A stretch of 64,000 bases of DNA from Streptomyces sp. DSM 110735 (lineage in GTDB: Bacteria > Actinomycetota > Actinomycetes > Streptomycetales > Streptomycetaceae): positions 17,748 through 81,747 of the forward strand of contig NZ_JACYHF010000026.1 of NCBI RefSeq assembly GCF_016482685.1, written 5' to 3'. Made by a program: the position numbers and the translations under genes. Shown here one piece after another: positions 16,550 to 25,046 of the stretch. Position 1 is the first letter of the stretch. Each line of letters opens with the position of its first letter. The notes under the pieces were generated by a model that worked only from the letters and a program-made list of their open reading frames with translations, was not told the DNA's origin and ran no database searches.

Positions 16550-17345
16550 GAGGTCTGCGACGGCTCCTACGACGGTCGGCCTGACGGCCCGCGCGGCGGT
16601 CGTGCGGTGGCTCGCGCGACGGTCCGCGTGAGCCCGCACGACCGGCGTGCGCGGCGGCCCGAGCAACCGGTCCGCACGTCGGCCGTATGGCGCCTCCGCC
16701 GACGGTTCGCGTGAGCCCGCACGACCGGCCTGCGGGGCGGCTGGCGGGACGGCCCGGGTGACGGACCGCCGGGCGGCTCGCACGACAGCCCGCTCGGTGG
16801 CTCGCACGACGGTGGGCGTGACGGCCCGAGTGACCAGTCCGCACGTCGGCCGTGTGGCGGCTCCGCCGACGGTTCGTGTGAGCCCGCTCGACCGCGTGCG
16901 GGACGGCTGGCGCGACGGCCCGAGTACCGGTCCGCACGTCGGCCGTGTGGCGGCTCCGCCGACGGTTCGTGTGAGCCCGCTCGACCCGCGTGCGGGGCGG
17001 CTGGCGGGACGGCCCGGGTGACGGACCTCCGGGCGGCTCGCACGGCAGCCCGTGCGGTGGCGCCCCCACGGCGGTCCGCCTGAGCCCGCTCGACCGGCGT
17101 GCGGGGCGGCTGGCGGGACGGCCCGGGTGACGGACCTCCGGGCACCTCGCACGACGGTCGGCGTGACGGCCCGTACGGCGGTCGTGCGGTGGCTCCCCCG
17201 GCGGTCTGCGTCAGCCCGCACGACCGACGTGCGGGACGGCTGGCGCGACGGCCCGGGTGACGGACCTCCGGGCACCTCGCACGACGGTCGGCGTGACGGC
17301 CCGCACGGCGGTCGTGCGGTGGCTCGCACGGCAGCCCGCGCGGTG
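16550..17345. repeat. Mosaic GC-rich interspersed repeat field
   Basis: About 0.8 kb of extremely GC-rich DNA is built from reshuffled copies of a few blocks. Block A (starting GTCCGCACGTCGGCC) recurs near 16670, 16837 and 16930. Block B (around GGCGGGACGGCCCGGGTGA) recurs near 16741, 16909, 17001, 17110 and 17240, at irregular distances of 92-168 bases. Block C (around GGTCGGCGTGACGGCCCG) occurs near 16575, 17155 and 17285. Long frames are open on both strands because stops are rare here, but their products are Arg/Pro-rich with no domain and no ribosome site, so I do not call a gene. The field occupies the gap between bmp and the M20 gene. Confidence 0.8.
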
Positions 17346-17402
17346 TGCCCACGCGACGTGCCCGCGCGGCGGCTCGTGCTGCGAGCCGCCCTGCGGCGCG
17401 CG

Positions 17403-18656
17403 TCAGAGTTCCGGTGTTCCCATGAGGGCGGCGGCGGTGAAGAGTTCCACTCCGACCGTGATCGCGTTCTCGTCGGCGTCGAAGTCGCCCTGGTGCAGGT
17501 CGCGTACGGTGCGCTCGCCGGGGCGGCGGACGCCGAGGCGGGCCATGGCGCCGGGGACGTGCTCCAGGTACCAGGAGAAGTCCTCGCCACCCAGGCTCTG
17601 TTCGGTGCTCTCCACGGAGTCCAGTCCCCGGCGGGCGACCATCGCGCGGCGCAACAGCTCGGCGGATTCCCGGTCGTTGACGACGGGGGGCACCCCGCGC
17701 ACGTAGGTGATCTCGGACTTGGCGCCGTGCAGGGTGGCGACCTCGTCGATGGCGGCGTGCACGATGTCGGGCGCGTCCCGCCAGGCGTCGAGGTCCAGGC
17801 AGCGGACGGTGCCGGAGAGTTCGGCGTGCTGCGGGATGACGTTCGGGGCGTGACCCGACTCGATGCGCCCCCAGGTCAGGGCGAGACCGCTGCGGGTGTC
17901 GACGCGGCGGCTGATCACCGCGGGCACGTCGGTGACGACGCGGGCGGCGGCGGTGACCAGGTCGGTGGTCAGGTGGGGGCGGGCGGTGTGGCCGCCGGGA
18001 CCGTCCAGCGTGACGTCCAGCTTGTCGCAGGCGCTGGTGATGGGACCGTGCCGCAGCCCGATCCGGCCGGTCTCGACCTTGGGGTCGCAGTGCAGCGCGA
18101 GGATGCGGCCGACGCCCTCCAGCGCGCCGTCCGCGATGGCGGTGAGCGCGCCGCCGGGGAGCTGCTCCTCGGCGGGCTGGAAGATCAGCCGTACGGGGCG
18201 GGAGAGCAGACCCTTGGCGTGCAGGTCCGCCAGGACCAGACCGGTGCCGAGGACGACGGTGGTGTGCACGTCGTGTCCGCAGGCGTGGGCGCGACCGGGG
18301 ACCGTGGACCGATAGCCGCAGTCGGACTTGGTGTCCGGGATGGGCAGCGCGTCGATGTCGGCCCGCAGGGCCAGCAGGGGGGCGGCGGGGCGTCCGTCGT
18401 CGGCGATGCGGCTGCCGTGGCCCTCGGTGAGCCCGATGTCGCAGATGAGACCCGTTCCGGTGGACAGGACGCGGGGGGTGAGCCCGGCCCGCTCCAGCCG
18501 CTCCTTGATCGCGGCGGTCGTACGGAACTCCTGGTTGCCCAGTTCGGGGTGCATGTGCAAGTCGCGGCGGAACTCGACGAGTTCGGCGTGCAGGGACGCG
18601 CTGAGCGCGCCGGGGAGCACATCCCCGGGCAGGTCGGCCTCGGTCTCTCGGAGCAT
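17403..18656 (-). CDS. M20-family amidohydrolase (N-acyl-amino-acid / hippurate hydrolase type)
   Basis: A 417-residue metal-dependent amidohydrolase of the M20D group. It has the metal and catalytic motifs LRADIDALPIPD, GRAHACGHDVHTTVVLG, FQPAEEQLPGGA, and SLGGEDFSWYLEHVPGAMARLG. The dimerisation domain insert is around residues 190-310. ATG at 18656 lies 11 bases after AGAGGG; a GTG four codons earlier would sit on top of that ribosome site. Known relatives release amino acids or indole-3-acetate from N-acyl conjugates. The substrate is not evident. It is divergent from the methyltransferase gene. Confidence 0.9.
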   Translation of the reverse strand: MLRETEADLPGDVLPGALSASLHAELVEFRRDLHMHPELGNQEFRTTAAIKERLERAGLTPRVLSTGTGLICDIGLTEGHGSRIADDGRPAAPLLALRADIDALPIPDTKSDCGYRSTVPGRAHACGHDVHTTVVLGTGLVLADLHAKGLLSRPVRLIFQPAEEQLPGGALTAIADGALEGVGRILALHCDPKVETGRIGLRHGPITSACDKLDVTLDGPGGHTARPHLTTDLVTAAARVVTDVPAVISRRVDTRSGLALTWGRIESGHAPNVIPQHAELSGTVRCLDLDAWRDAPDIVHAAIDEVATLHGAKSEITYVRGVPPVVNDRESAELLRRAMVARRGLDSVESTEQSLGGEDFSWYLEHVPGAMARLGVRRPGERTVRDLHQGDFDADENAITVGVELFTAAALMGTPEL

Positions 18657-18909
18657 CAATCGGTTCACCCTCTGAAGGGTAGGACGCCCGGCCGGTCAAC
18701 TGACCCTCGATCAACAAAAGTTCAGTCCGTCAGGGGAAGAAAATGTGACCGGCGGACGCATGGCGGTGGGCTGAGGTGGGTAAAACCTTTCTTTCTTCTT
18801 CCACGGATACCACGCCTGACGCGCCCCCGCTCACTTTGTCCACAGACCGGACCCGCGCGGCGCAGTGGTGGGGCAAGGTGCGGACGGGGGCGGAGTAGGG
18901 TGCGGCGGC

Positions 18910-19560
18910 GTGACCGACTCGCATGACGACTTTCTGCGCGCCACTCGTTCCTCCTACGACGCGATCGCCAAGGACTACTCCTCCGCATACCCGTCCTCGC
19001 TGACGTATCCGCTGGACCAGGCGCTGGTGGAGGCGTTCGTCCGGCTGGTGGTGGCGAACGGGCCGGAGCCGGTGGCGGACCTGGGGAGCGGGCCGGGGTT
19101 CGTCACGGCGCGTCTGCACGAGCTGGGGGTACCTGCCTTCGGGGTGGACGTCTCCCCCGCGATGGTCGAGCTGGCCAGAGCGGCGCACCCCCGGCTGCGC
19201 TTCCACGTCGGTTCGATGACGTCCCTGGACCTGCCGGACGCCACCCTGGGCGGCATCCTCGCCCTCTACTCCACGATCCACGTGCCCGACGCGCACCTGC
19301 CCGCCGTCTTCGCCGGTTTCCGCCGCACCCTCGTACCCGGCGGACACGTCCTGCTCGCCTTCCAGGCACGTACGGACACCGAGCACCTCCATCTGGACGA
19401 GCGCTTCGGCCACGACATCGACCTCGACTACTACTGGCGCACCCCGGAGCGGATGGCGGACCTGCTGGCGGGGGCGGGGCTGACCCCGGTGGCGACGACG
19501 CTGCGGCAGCCGCAGGAGGACGAGAAGCGGGCGCGGGCGTTCGTGCTGGCGCGGAAGTAG
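18910..19560 (+). CDS. Class I SAM-dependent methyltransferase
   Basis: A 216-residue protein with a classical Rossmann methyltransferase core. VADLGSGPGFVTARLHELGVPAFGVDVSPAMVELARAAHP contains motif I (DLGSGPG) and the acidic residue at the end of strand 2. VGSMTSLDLPDATLGGILALYSTIHV (motif III/IV) and LVPGGHVLLAFQ follow. The start is GTG at 18910 after GGAG; an upstream GTG/ATG reading adds a Gly-rich, unlikely leader. No biosynthetic context is visible, so the methyl acceptor is unknown. Confidence 0.88.
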   Translation: MTDSHDDFLRATRSSYDAIAKDYSSAYPSSLTYPLDQALVEAFVRLVVANGPEPVADLGSGPGFVTARLHELGVPAFGVDVSPAMVELARAAHPRLRFHVGSMTSLDLPDATLGGILALYSTIHVPDAHLPAVFAGFRRTLVPGGHVLLAFQARTDTEHLHLDERFGHDIDLDYYWRTPERMADLLAGAGLTPVATTLRQPQEDEKRARAFVLARK

Positions 19561-19573
19561 GCGGGCGCGCGCC

Positions 19574-19972
19574 TCAGCTCGGCTCCGGCAGCGGACCGAG
19601 GCGCGCCGCGACCCGCTCGCGCAGCAGCAGGTACTCCGCCCGGCGGCGCAGCGTGGGACCCGGCGGGCGCTGGACGACACGGAGCGTGGTGATGGTCTGC
19701 CCGCGCTGGAACTGCTCCCGTGTCAGGTCGAGTTCGACGCCGCTCGCGAGCCGGTTCCACCAGTGGTAGCCGTGCTGGACGCCGTCGAGGTGCACCTCGC
19801 CGACCACGAGTTCGCCGCCGAGGAGGTCGTGGACGAGCAGCGCGGTGATGTCGCAGTGTCCCCACGCCGGGTTGGCGGGGCGCCAGTCGGGCAGGTCGTC
19901 GGGCGAGCAGGTGTCAACGGCCCAGCTCGCCCGCAGCGCGCGGTCGAGGTCCAGCAGGTTCCAGGGAGTCAT
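19574..19972 (-). CDS. YunG-family conserved protein
   Basis: A 132-residue protein resembling the B. subtilis YunG family: ASWAVDTCSPDDLPDWRPANPAWGHCDITALLVHDLLGGELVVGEV, then HGYHWWNRLASGVELDLTREQF. The Cys pair (TCSPD, GHCD), the invariant NPAWGHC and the His-x-W-W-N-R-L block resemble a papain-like active site (Cys...His...Asn/Asp), but no reaction is established. It converges with the methyltransferase gene 13 bases away and is co-oriented with the glycopolymer arm upstream of it. Confidence 0.78.
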   Translation of the reverse strand: MTPWNLLDLDRALRASWAVDTCSPDDLPDWRPANPAWGHCDITALLVHDLLGGELVVGEVHLDGVQHGYHWWNRLASGVELDLTREQFQRGQTITTLRVVQRPPGPTLRRRAEYLLLRERVAARLGPLPEPS

Positions 19973-20016
19973 CCCGGCAGCATCGCAGTACTCACTGACA
20001 GCCGGGCGGGACTGCC

Positions 20017-21216
20017 CTACGCCAGCCGTACCGACGCCAGCCGGTGCACGTCCCGGGCCGTACCCGTCACGCCGGACAGGAAGCCCTGGGCGCGTGGTGA
20101 GGCGTTCTCGGTGAGCCAGTCGGGGTCCACGTCGCAGACGGCGACGCGCACGCCGGTGCCCTTGAGGGCGAGGGGGAGGGTGTGGACGACGGTGGAGGGG
20201 AAGCTGAGGATCGTCCGGCCGATGGGACCCCGGCGGGCGATCAGCTCCAGGGGCAGGTCGGGGCGGACGATCTCCAGACCGGTCTCACCGGCCAGGCGGT
20301 GCAGCTTGGCGGTGCTTTCGCGGCGGTGCGCGAAGTAGCGGGTGGCGCCATGGGTCTTGGCCAGGGTGTGTACGGCTTCCACATAGCGGTCGACGTCCAC
20401 CACCCCGGTCTCCACCAGGGACGTGCCCACCAGGTCGGCGCCCTTGGTGATGCGGGGCGGGCCGAAGCGGGCGCGGGTCCAGGCGAAGTCGTTCGCGGTG
20501 ACCGTCACGCCCTCGGGGGTCTCGGTCACCGGCATGGCGGAGAAGACCTCGACGCGACGGCCCGGTACGGGCATGAGGCGGCGCCGGGCGGTGGCGGACA
20601 CGGGGGCGAAGAGGAGGTCGCGGGGACCGGGGCGACCGCCCTTGCGGTGCCAGCGCACCAGCCGTTCGCCCCGGGCGAGTTGGGCGACGAACTCCATCGT
20701 CGCCGTACCGTCGTCCACCACGACCAGGTCGCGGGCGCGGGTGATGGTCAGCAGGAGCTGCACGTACCGGGAGAACGGGTCGCCCATGACGATCCGCTCC
20801 GCCCGTCTCAGCGGTCCCGCCAGCGCCCCGACCGTCTGCAACGGCGCGCTCGCCCCGCCGCGCGCCTCCTCCCAGCGCACCTGGTACCCCTCGTCCCGCG
20901 CCAGATCCGCCATCCGGCGCAACTGCCCCCGGGTCATGGGGTCGGTGGGCGCGAGCACGACGAGCGTCATACCGACCATGACCTCCTCGTCCCCCGAAGA
21001 CCGCCGCCTCCGCCCGGCCGGGGACGGCTGGAACGGCGTGGACAGAGGCGGACGGCCGGTCTCGGGGGTCCCGGCGGTGGGTGACGGGTCCGGGCGGGAG
21101 CCCGGGGCGCGGTCCTCCGCCGGTCGTAGGCCCTGTACGTGGGCCCACTCCAGTACGTTCAGCAGTTGCACGGGGCTCTCGACGAACGCGAGGGTGTGGG
21201 CGTGTTGGGGGCTCAT
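20017..21216 (-). CDS. Polysialyltransferase-like glycosyltransferase of the nonulosonate cluster
   Basis: A 399-residue protein whose start, TLAFVESPVQLLNVLEWAH, matches the N-terminus common to bacterial polysialyl/sialyltransferase-like GT-B proteins. DLVVVDDGTATMEF supplies the D/E-D-G motif thought to bind the acceptor. GATRYFAHRRESTAKLHRLA stands where others have the His-Pro motif that binds CMP-sugar. Residues ~50-80 are a Pro/Arg-rich insertion. The ATG at 21216 is 40 bases after the synthase stop, so it is the last gene of the minus-strand arm. It probably polymerises or transfers the CMP-activated nonulosonate onto a wall glycopolymer; the exact linkage cannot be read. Confidence 0.72.
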   Translation of the reverse strand: MSPQHAHTLAFVESPVQLLNVLEWAHVQGLRPAEDRAPGSRPDPSPTAGTPETGRPPLSTPFQPSPAGRRRRSSGDEEVMVGMTLVVLAPTDPMTRGQLRRMADLARDEGYQVRWEEARGGASAPLQTVGALAGPLRRAERIVMGDPFSRYVQLLLTITRARDLVVVDDGTATMEFVAQLARGERLVRWHRKGGRPGPRDLLFAPVSATARRRLMPVPGRRVEVFSAMPVTETPEGVTVTANDFAWTRARFGPPRITKGADLVGTSLVETGVVDVDRYVEAVHTLAKTHGATRYFAHRRESTAKLHRLAGETGLEIVRPDLPLELIARRGPIGRTILSFPSTVVHTLPLALKGTGVRVAVCDVDPDWLTENASPRAQGFLSGVTGTARDVHRLASVRLA

Positions 21217-21256
21217 CGGTGGAGGACCGTCCCGGGAGGGGTGTCGGGCTGAGGGA

Positions 21257-22195
21257 TCAGACCGTGACCGGCTCGCCCGCCGCCGCGGCGATGTCCGCCT
21301 CGGCGACGACGCCGGTGACGCGGCGCAGCTTCTTCATGGGGCCCAGCTCGGAGTCGTAGACCTTCTTGACGCCGTCGCCGAGGGACGCCTCGACGGCGCG
21401 GATGTCGCGGACCAGGCGCGTGAGACCCTGCGGCTCGACGGAGGCGGCCTGGTCGGAGCCCCACATCGCGCGGTCGAGGGTGATGTGGCGCTCGACGAAG
21501 ACGGCGCCGAGGGCGACGGCGGCCAGCGTGGTCTGCAGACCGGTCTCGTGGCCGGAGTAGCCGATCGGGACGTTCGGGTACTCCTTCTCCAGCGTGTTGA
21601 TCACGCGGAGGTTCAGCTCCTCGGACTGCGCGGGATAGGTCGAGGTGGCGTGGCACATCAGGATGTTGTCGCTGCCGAGCACCTCGACCGCGTGGCGGAT
21701 CTGCTTGGGGGTGGACATGCCGGTGGAGAGGATGACCGTGCGGCCGGTGGCGCGCAGCGAGCGCAGCAGCTCGTCGTCGGTGAGGGAGGCGGAGGCCACC
21801 TTGTGGGCGGGCACGTCGAACTTCTCCAGGAAGGCGACGGCCTCGGTGTCCCACGGGGAGGCGAACCAGTCGATGCCCTTCTCGGTGCAGTACGCGTCGA
21901 TCTGCCGGTACTCGTCCTCGCCGAACTCCACGCGGTGGCGGTAGTCGATGTAGGTCATCCGCCCCCAGGGCGTGTCGCGCTCGATGTCCCACTGGTCGCG
22001 CGGGGTGCAGATCTCCGGCGTGCGCTTCTGGAACTTGACGGCGTCGCAGCCCGCCTCGGCGGCGGCGTCGATGAGCTTGAACGCGTTCTGCAGGTCGCCG
22101 TTGTGGTTGATGCCGATCTCACCGGTGACGTAGACCGGGCGGCCGGGACCGACCTCGCGCGAACCGAGCCGGCGGATACGGGAGTTGATGCTCAT
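21257..22195 (-). CDS. neuB: Nonulosonic acid synthase, NeuB family (sialic acid/Kdn synthase type)
   Basis: A 312-residue TIM-barrel enzyme that condenses phosphoenolpyruvate with a mannose-type aldehyde. NeuB motifs are present: YVTGEIGINHNGDLQNAFKLIDAAAEAGCDAVKFQKR, KVASASLTDDELLR, STGMSTPKQIRHA, CHATSTYPAQ, GYSGHETGL, and VERHITLDRAMWGSDQAASVEP. The last block reads WGSDQ where most relatives have G-x-D-H. The protein ends about 20 residues after the barrel, so the C-terminal SAF (antifreeze-like) domain of classical NeuB is missing. It is 14 bases from the cytidylyltransferase gene. No epimerase (NeuC) or aminotransferase is nearby, which favours Kdn made from mannose 6-phosphate (inference). 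Confidence 0.9.
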   Translation of the reverse strand: MSINSRIRRLGSREVGPGRPVYVTGEIGINHNGDLQNAFKLIDAAAEAGCDAVKFQKRTPEICTPRDQWDIERDTPWGRMTYIDYRHRVEFGEDEYRQIDAYCTEKGIDWFASPWDTEAVAFLEKFDVPAHKVASASLTDDELLRSLRATGRTVILSTGMSTPKQIRHAVEVLGSDNILMCHATSTYPAQSEELNLRVINTLEKEYPNVPIGYSGHETGLQTTLAAVALGAVFVERHITLDRAMWGSDQAASVEPQGLTRLVRDIRAVEASLGDGVKKVYDSELGPMKKLRRVTGVVAEADIAAAAGEPVTV

Positions 22196-22209
22196 GTGAG
22201 GGTGTTTCC

Positions 22210-23496
22210 TTACCTGGGGAGGGATTCGAGCGAGGGTCCGAGAAGCCAGCCGGCGACCTCCCGGATCGCGCCGTCGCCGCCGCGCACGGTGGTGACGGCG
22301 CGCGCGGCGCCGCGTACGGCGTCATGGGCGCCCGCGACCGCCACGGGCCAGCCGACGAGGGCGAAGCACGGGAGGTCGTTGACGTCGTTGCCGACGTAGA
22401 GCACGCGCTCGGGCGCGATGCCCTGTTCCTCGCACCACTGCTTGAGGGCGAGGTCCTTGCGGTCGATGCCGTGCAGCACGGGAAGCCGGAGCTTGCGGGC
22501 GCGGGCGGCGACCACCGGATTGCGTTCCGTGGACAGGATCAGCATCTTCAGGCCGCTGTCGCGCAGGGCCGCGATGCCGAGTCCGTCCCCGCGGTGCACG
22601 GAGACGAACTCCCGTCCGTCGGAGTCGATCAGCACCCGGTCGTCGGTCTGGGTGCCGTCGAAGTCGAGGACCACGGCGTCGATGTCGTGGTGGGTGGGCA
22701 GGGCGCCGGGCCGCTCGGCGTCGAGGAGCGGCGCGAGGGCGCGGGCGCGGGCGAGATCGTGCGGGTCGTCGATCTCCAGGACGCGGGCCGGGTCGGTGCG
22801 GACGAGTTCGGTCCTGCCGAAGAAGCGGTGGCGGTGGGTGCGGAAGCCGGTCACGTCCATCGCGTAGGCGGCGCCGGTCTCCAGGAGGTCCTGGGGGCGG
22901 TCCTGGCGGCGGGGGCGGACGGACTTGTCGTGGTTGACGCCGAACCCGCCGTCGCCCGCCGCCTCGTCGCCCGCCGTCTCGTCGCCGCCGGACGCCACCT
23001 CGCCGCCGTCGCCGGTCTCGTCGCCGTCGCGCCAGATGAACCCGTGGAAGGAGGCGACGGTGACGGCCGTGTCGGCGGCGCCGGACGCGACCGCCGCGGC
23101 CACCCCGTCGACGTCCTCGCGGGCGACGAACGGGCTGGTGCACTGCACGAGCAGCACCACGTCCACGGTCGTGCCGTGCCGTTCCTCGTGCGCGTCCAGG
23201 GCGTGCAGCACGGCGGCTTCGGAGGTGGCCGTGTCGCCCGCGATGGCGGCGGGGCGGAGCACCACGTCGGCACCGGCGGCGCGGGCGGCGGCGGCGATGG
23301 CGGGGTCGTCGGTGGAGACGACCACGTCGGTGACGTGCGCCGCCGCGAGGCATTCCCGGACGGCGCGGGCCACCAGGGGCACCCCGCCGACGGGCGCGAG
23401 GTTCTTCGCGGGCACCCCCTTGGAGCCGCCGCGCGCGGGGATCACCGCGAGCACCCGGCGCGGCGACGTGCCGTCCTGTGCTTCCGGGTCGGACAT
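22210..23496 (-). CDS. neuA: CMP-nonulosonate cytidylyltransferase fused to HAD phosphatase
   Basis: A 428-residue bifunctional protein. Residues ~14-260 form a CMP-sialate synthetase-type nucleotidyltransferase (VLAVIPARGGSKGVPAKNLAPVGGVPLVARAV; VQCTSPFV; ETGAAYAMDVTGF). Residues ~263-420 form a KdsC-like HAD phosphatase (AVVLDFDGTQTDD, ILSTERNPVVAARARKL, VLYVGNDVNDLPCF). Between FIWR and NHDKSVRPRRQDRPQ lies an acidic Asp/Glu/Gly/Ala insertion of ~30 residues encoded by GC-rich short repeats. The phosphatase half would remove the 9-phosphate left if the synthase uses a 6-phosphosugar, before CMP activation. The ATG at 23496 follows GGAG in a normal position. Confidence 0.9.
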   Translation of the reverse strand: MSDPEAQDGTSPRRVLAVIPARGGSKGVPAKNLAPVGGVPLVARAVRECLAAAHVTDVVVSTDDPAIAAAARAAGADVVLRPAAIAGDTATSEAAVLHALDAHEERHGTTVDVVLLVQCTSPFVAREDVDGVAAAVASGAADTAVTVASFHGFIWRDGDETGDGGEVASGGDETAGDEAAGDGGFGVNHDKSVRPRRQDRPQDLLETGAAYAMDVTGFRTHRHRFFGRTELVRTDPARVLEIDDPHDLARARALAPLLDAERPGALPTHHDIDAVVLDFDGTQTDDRVLIDSDGREFVSVHRGDGLGIAALRDSGLKMLILSTERNPVVAARARKLRLPVLHGIDRKDLALKQWCEEQGIAPERVLYVGNDVNDLPCFALVGWPVAVAGAHDAVRGAARAVTTVRGGDGAIREVAGWLLGPSLESLPR

Positions 23497-23534
23497 GGAG
23501 TCTCCTTGGGAAGTGGTCGTGGGTGCCGGGTCCG

Positions 23535-24848
23535 TCACAGCTCCCCCATCCGGCGGATCACCGGGGCGACGCGCTGGACGCCGTGCCGGTACGCGCCGCG
23601 CGCCGCACGGCGGACGATCTGGCGCACCGGTCCGGGCGCCTGGTCGGCGGCGGGCGCGCCGGGCAGCGGGGCGCCGTCGGGTCCGAGGTGGTGGCGGGCG
23701 AGGATGCCGGGCAGATAGCCGGGGGCGGTCTCCGCCGTGTAGTACGGGTCCAGCGGCGGCAGTCCGCCGGAACTGGCCAGCAGGGCGGCGATGCGCGCGC
23801 GGGCGGCGTCGAAGGCGCCCTCGTAGGAGCCTCCCCCAGAGGCAACCCCCTGCCGCGCCACCCAGGCGGGGTCCGCCGTCGGCAGCTCCCCCGCGTCGAG
23901 CCGGTCCCAGGAGGTCAGGCACCCGGACCCGAGGAAGTGGTGGTTGCCGAGCGCCTCGCGCACCCCGAGGTCGGTCAGGACGGCGGTCGGGATGCGCCGG
24001 TGCAGGGACTCCAGGGCGGCGGTGGAGCTGACCGTGACCAGCAGGTCGGTGCGGTCGAGCACCTCGCCCATGTGCCCGTACACCAGACGGAAGTTGGCGG
24101 GCGGGTTCAGTCCCCGGACCAGCTTCTGGTACGGCAGTTCCTCGATGTGCGTGGTGTGTTCGCCGGGCTTGGAGCGCAGCTTGAGCAGCACCTCGCGGTC
24201 GGGGTGGCGGCGGGCGTGCCCGATGAGCCGCCCGAGCAGATAGGCGCGGTCCTCGCGGCTGTCGGGCACGGACGGCTGGACCGCGAACACCACGGTGAAC
24301 GGCTCGTGTTGACCGGTGTACGGCGCCCCGCCGAGGAAGGGCAGCGCGACCTCGGTCACCGCGCCGGCGTCCGCGCCGACCCCCTCGTACACGTCCCGGA
24401 ACCGCTGCGCGTCGTGCGCCGAGTTGGCCAGCACCAGATCGGCGCCGTGCCGCAGCAGCAGCCCGTCGGCGAGCTTCTCGTAGACGACTCCGACGTACCC
24501 GGTGACGACCACGGGACGGGGTCCGCTCCCCCACGCGTGCCGCAGCCCGTGCAGCATCGCCTGCACCCCGCCGCCGACCAGCGCGAGCACGAGCACGTCG
24601 CAGGGCTCCTCGCCCATCGCCCGCACGAACTCCACGGCCGTCACCTCGCGCAGGCTGTCCGCGCGGGCGCCGGTCTCCTGGAGCTGACGGGCGGTCGGTG
24701 TGGACCGTCCGCGCAGGAGGAAGCCGTCGAGCCGGATCTCCGCGCCCTCGGGAGCGAGGCGTCGCGCGGTGAGCGCGCCCCATTTCCATCGGGTGTCGGA
24801 ATCCGCGAGGACGGCGATCCTCAGGGGTTCGGTGGTGGTTGCTGGCAC
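23535..24848 (-). CDS. DUF6716-type putative glycosyltransferase
   Basis: A 437-residue protein of the GT-B-like group annotated in actinomycetes as DUF6716. It starts PLRIAVLADSDTRWKWGALTARRL. Features are VTGYVGVVYEKLADGLLLRHGADLVLANSAHDAQRF, VVFAVQPSVPDSREDRAYLLGRLIGHARRHPDREVLLKLRSKPGE, and TDLLVTVSSTAALESLHRRIPTAVLTDLGV. The last is the S/T-x-S loop that holds CMP phosphate in polysialyltransferase-like folds. The proposed start is GTG at 24848; the only earlier option is a TTG at 24887 without a ribosome site. It is the first gene of the minus-strand arm, divergent from the GT2 gene across 198 bases. Confidence 0.78.
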   Translation of the reverse strand: MPATTTEPLRIAVLADSDTRWKWGALTARRLAPEGAEIRLDGFLLRGRSTPTARQLQETGARADSLREVTAVEFVRAMGEEPCDVLVLALVGGGVQAMLHGLRHAWGSGPRPVVVTGYVGVVYEKLADGLLLRHGADLVLANSAHDAQRFRDVYEGVGADAGAVTEVALPFLGGAPYTGQHEPFTVVFAVQPSVPDSREDRAYLLGRLIGHARRHPDREVLLKLRSKPGEHTTHIEELPYQKLVRGLNPPANFRLVYGHMGEVLDRTDLLVTVSSTAALESLHRRIPTAVLTDLGVREALGNHHFLGSGCLTSWDRLDAGELPTADPAWVARQGVASGGGSYEGAFDAARARIAALLASSGGLPPLDPYYTAETAPGYLPGILARHHLGPDGAPLPGAPAADQAPGPVRQIVRRAARGAYRHGVQRVAPVIRRMGEL

Positions 24849-25046
24849 GCCGCAGACGCTAGGAAGGCATTCGGAGGTTCCGCCCAACCTGAACGCAACA
24901 AAGGGTTAACAGCACATCGACGAATGGGGATTCGGCGCCGGATCGGGGCTTGGGAAAACCCGGTTCACGGCTTCGCCACGCGTCGTTCACCCGTCATCAA
25001 GGCGAGCGTCAGAACGAATGCCGGGCTCCGCCCTAATGTCCTCGGC

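Noticed and set aside
16419..17590. Arg/Pro-rich frames on both strands across the repeat field
   Set aside because: No ribosome site, no domain, composition follows the DNA repeats; all frames are open because stops are rare in such sequence.
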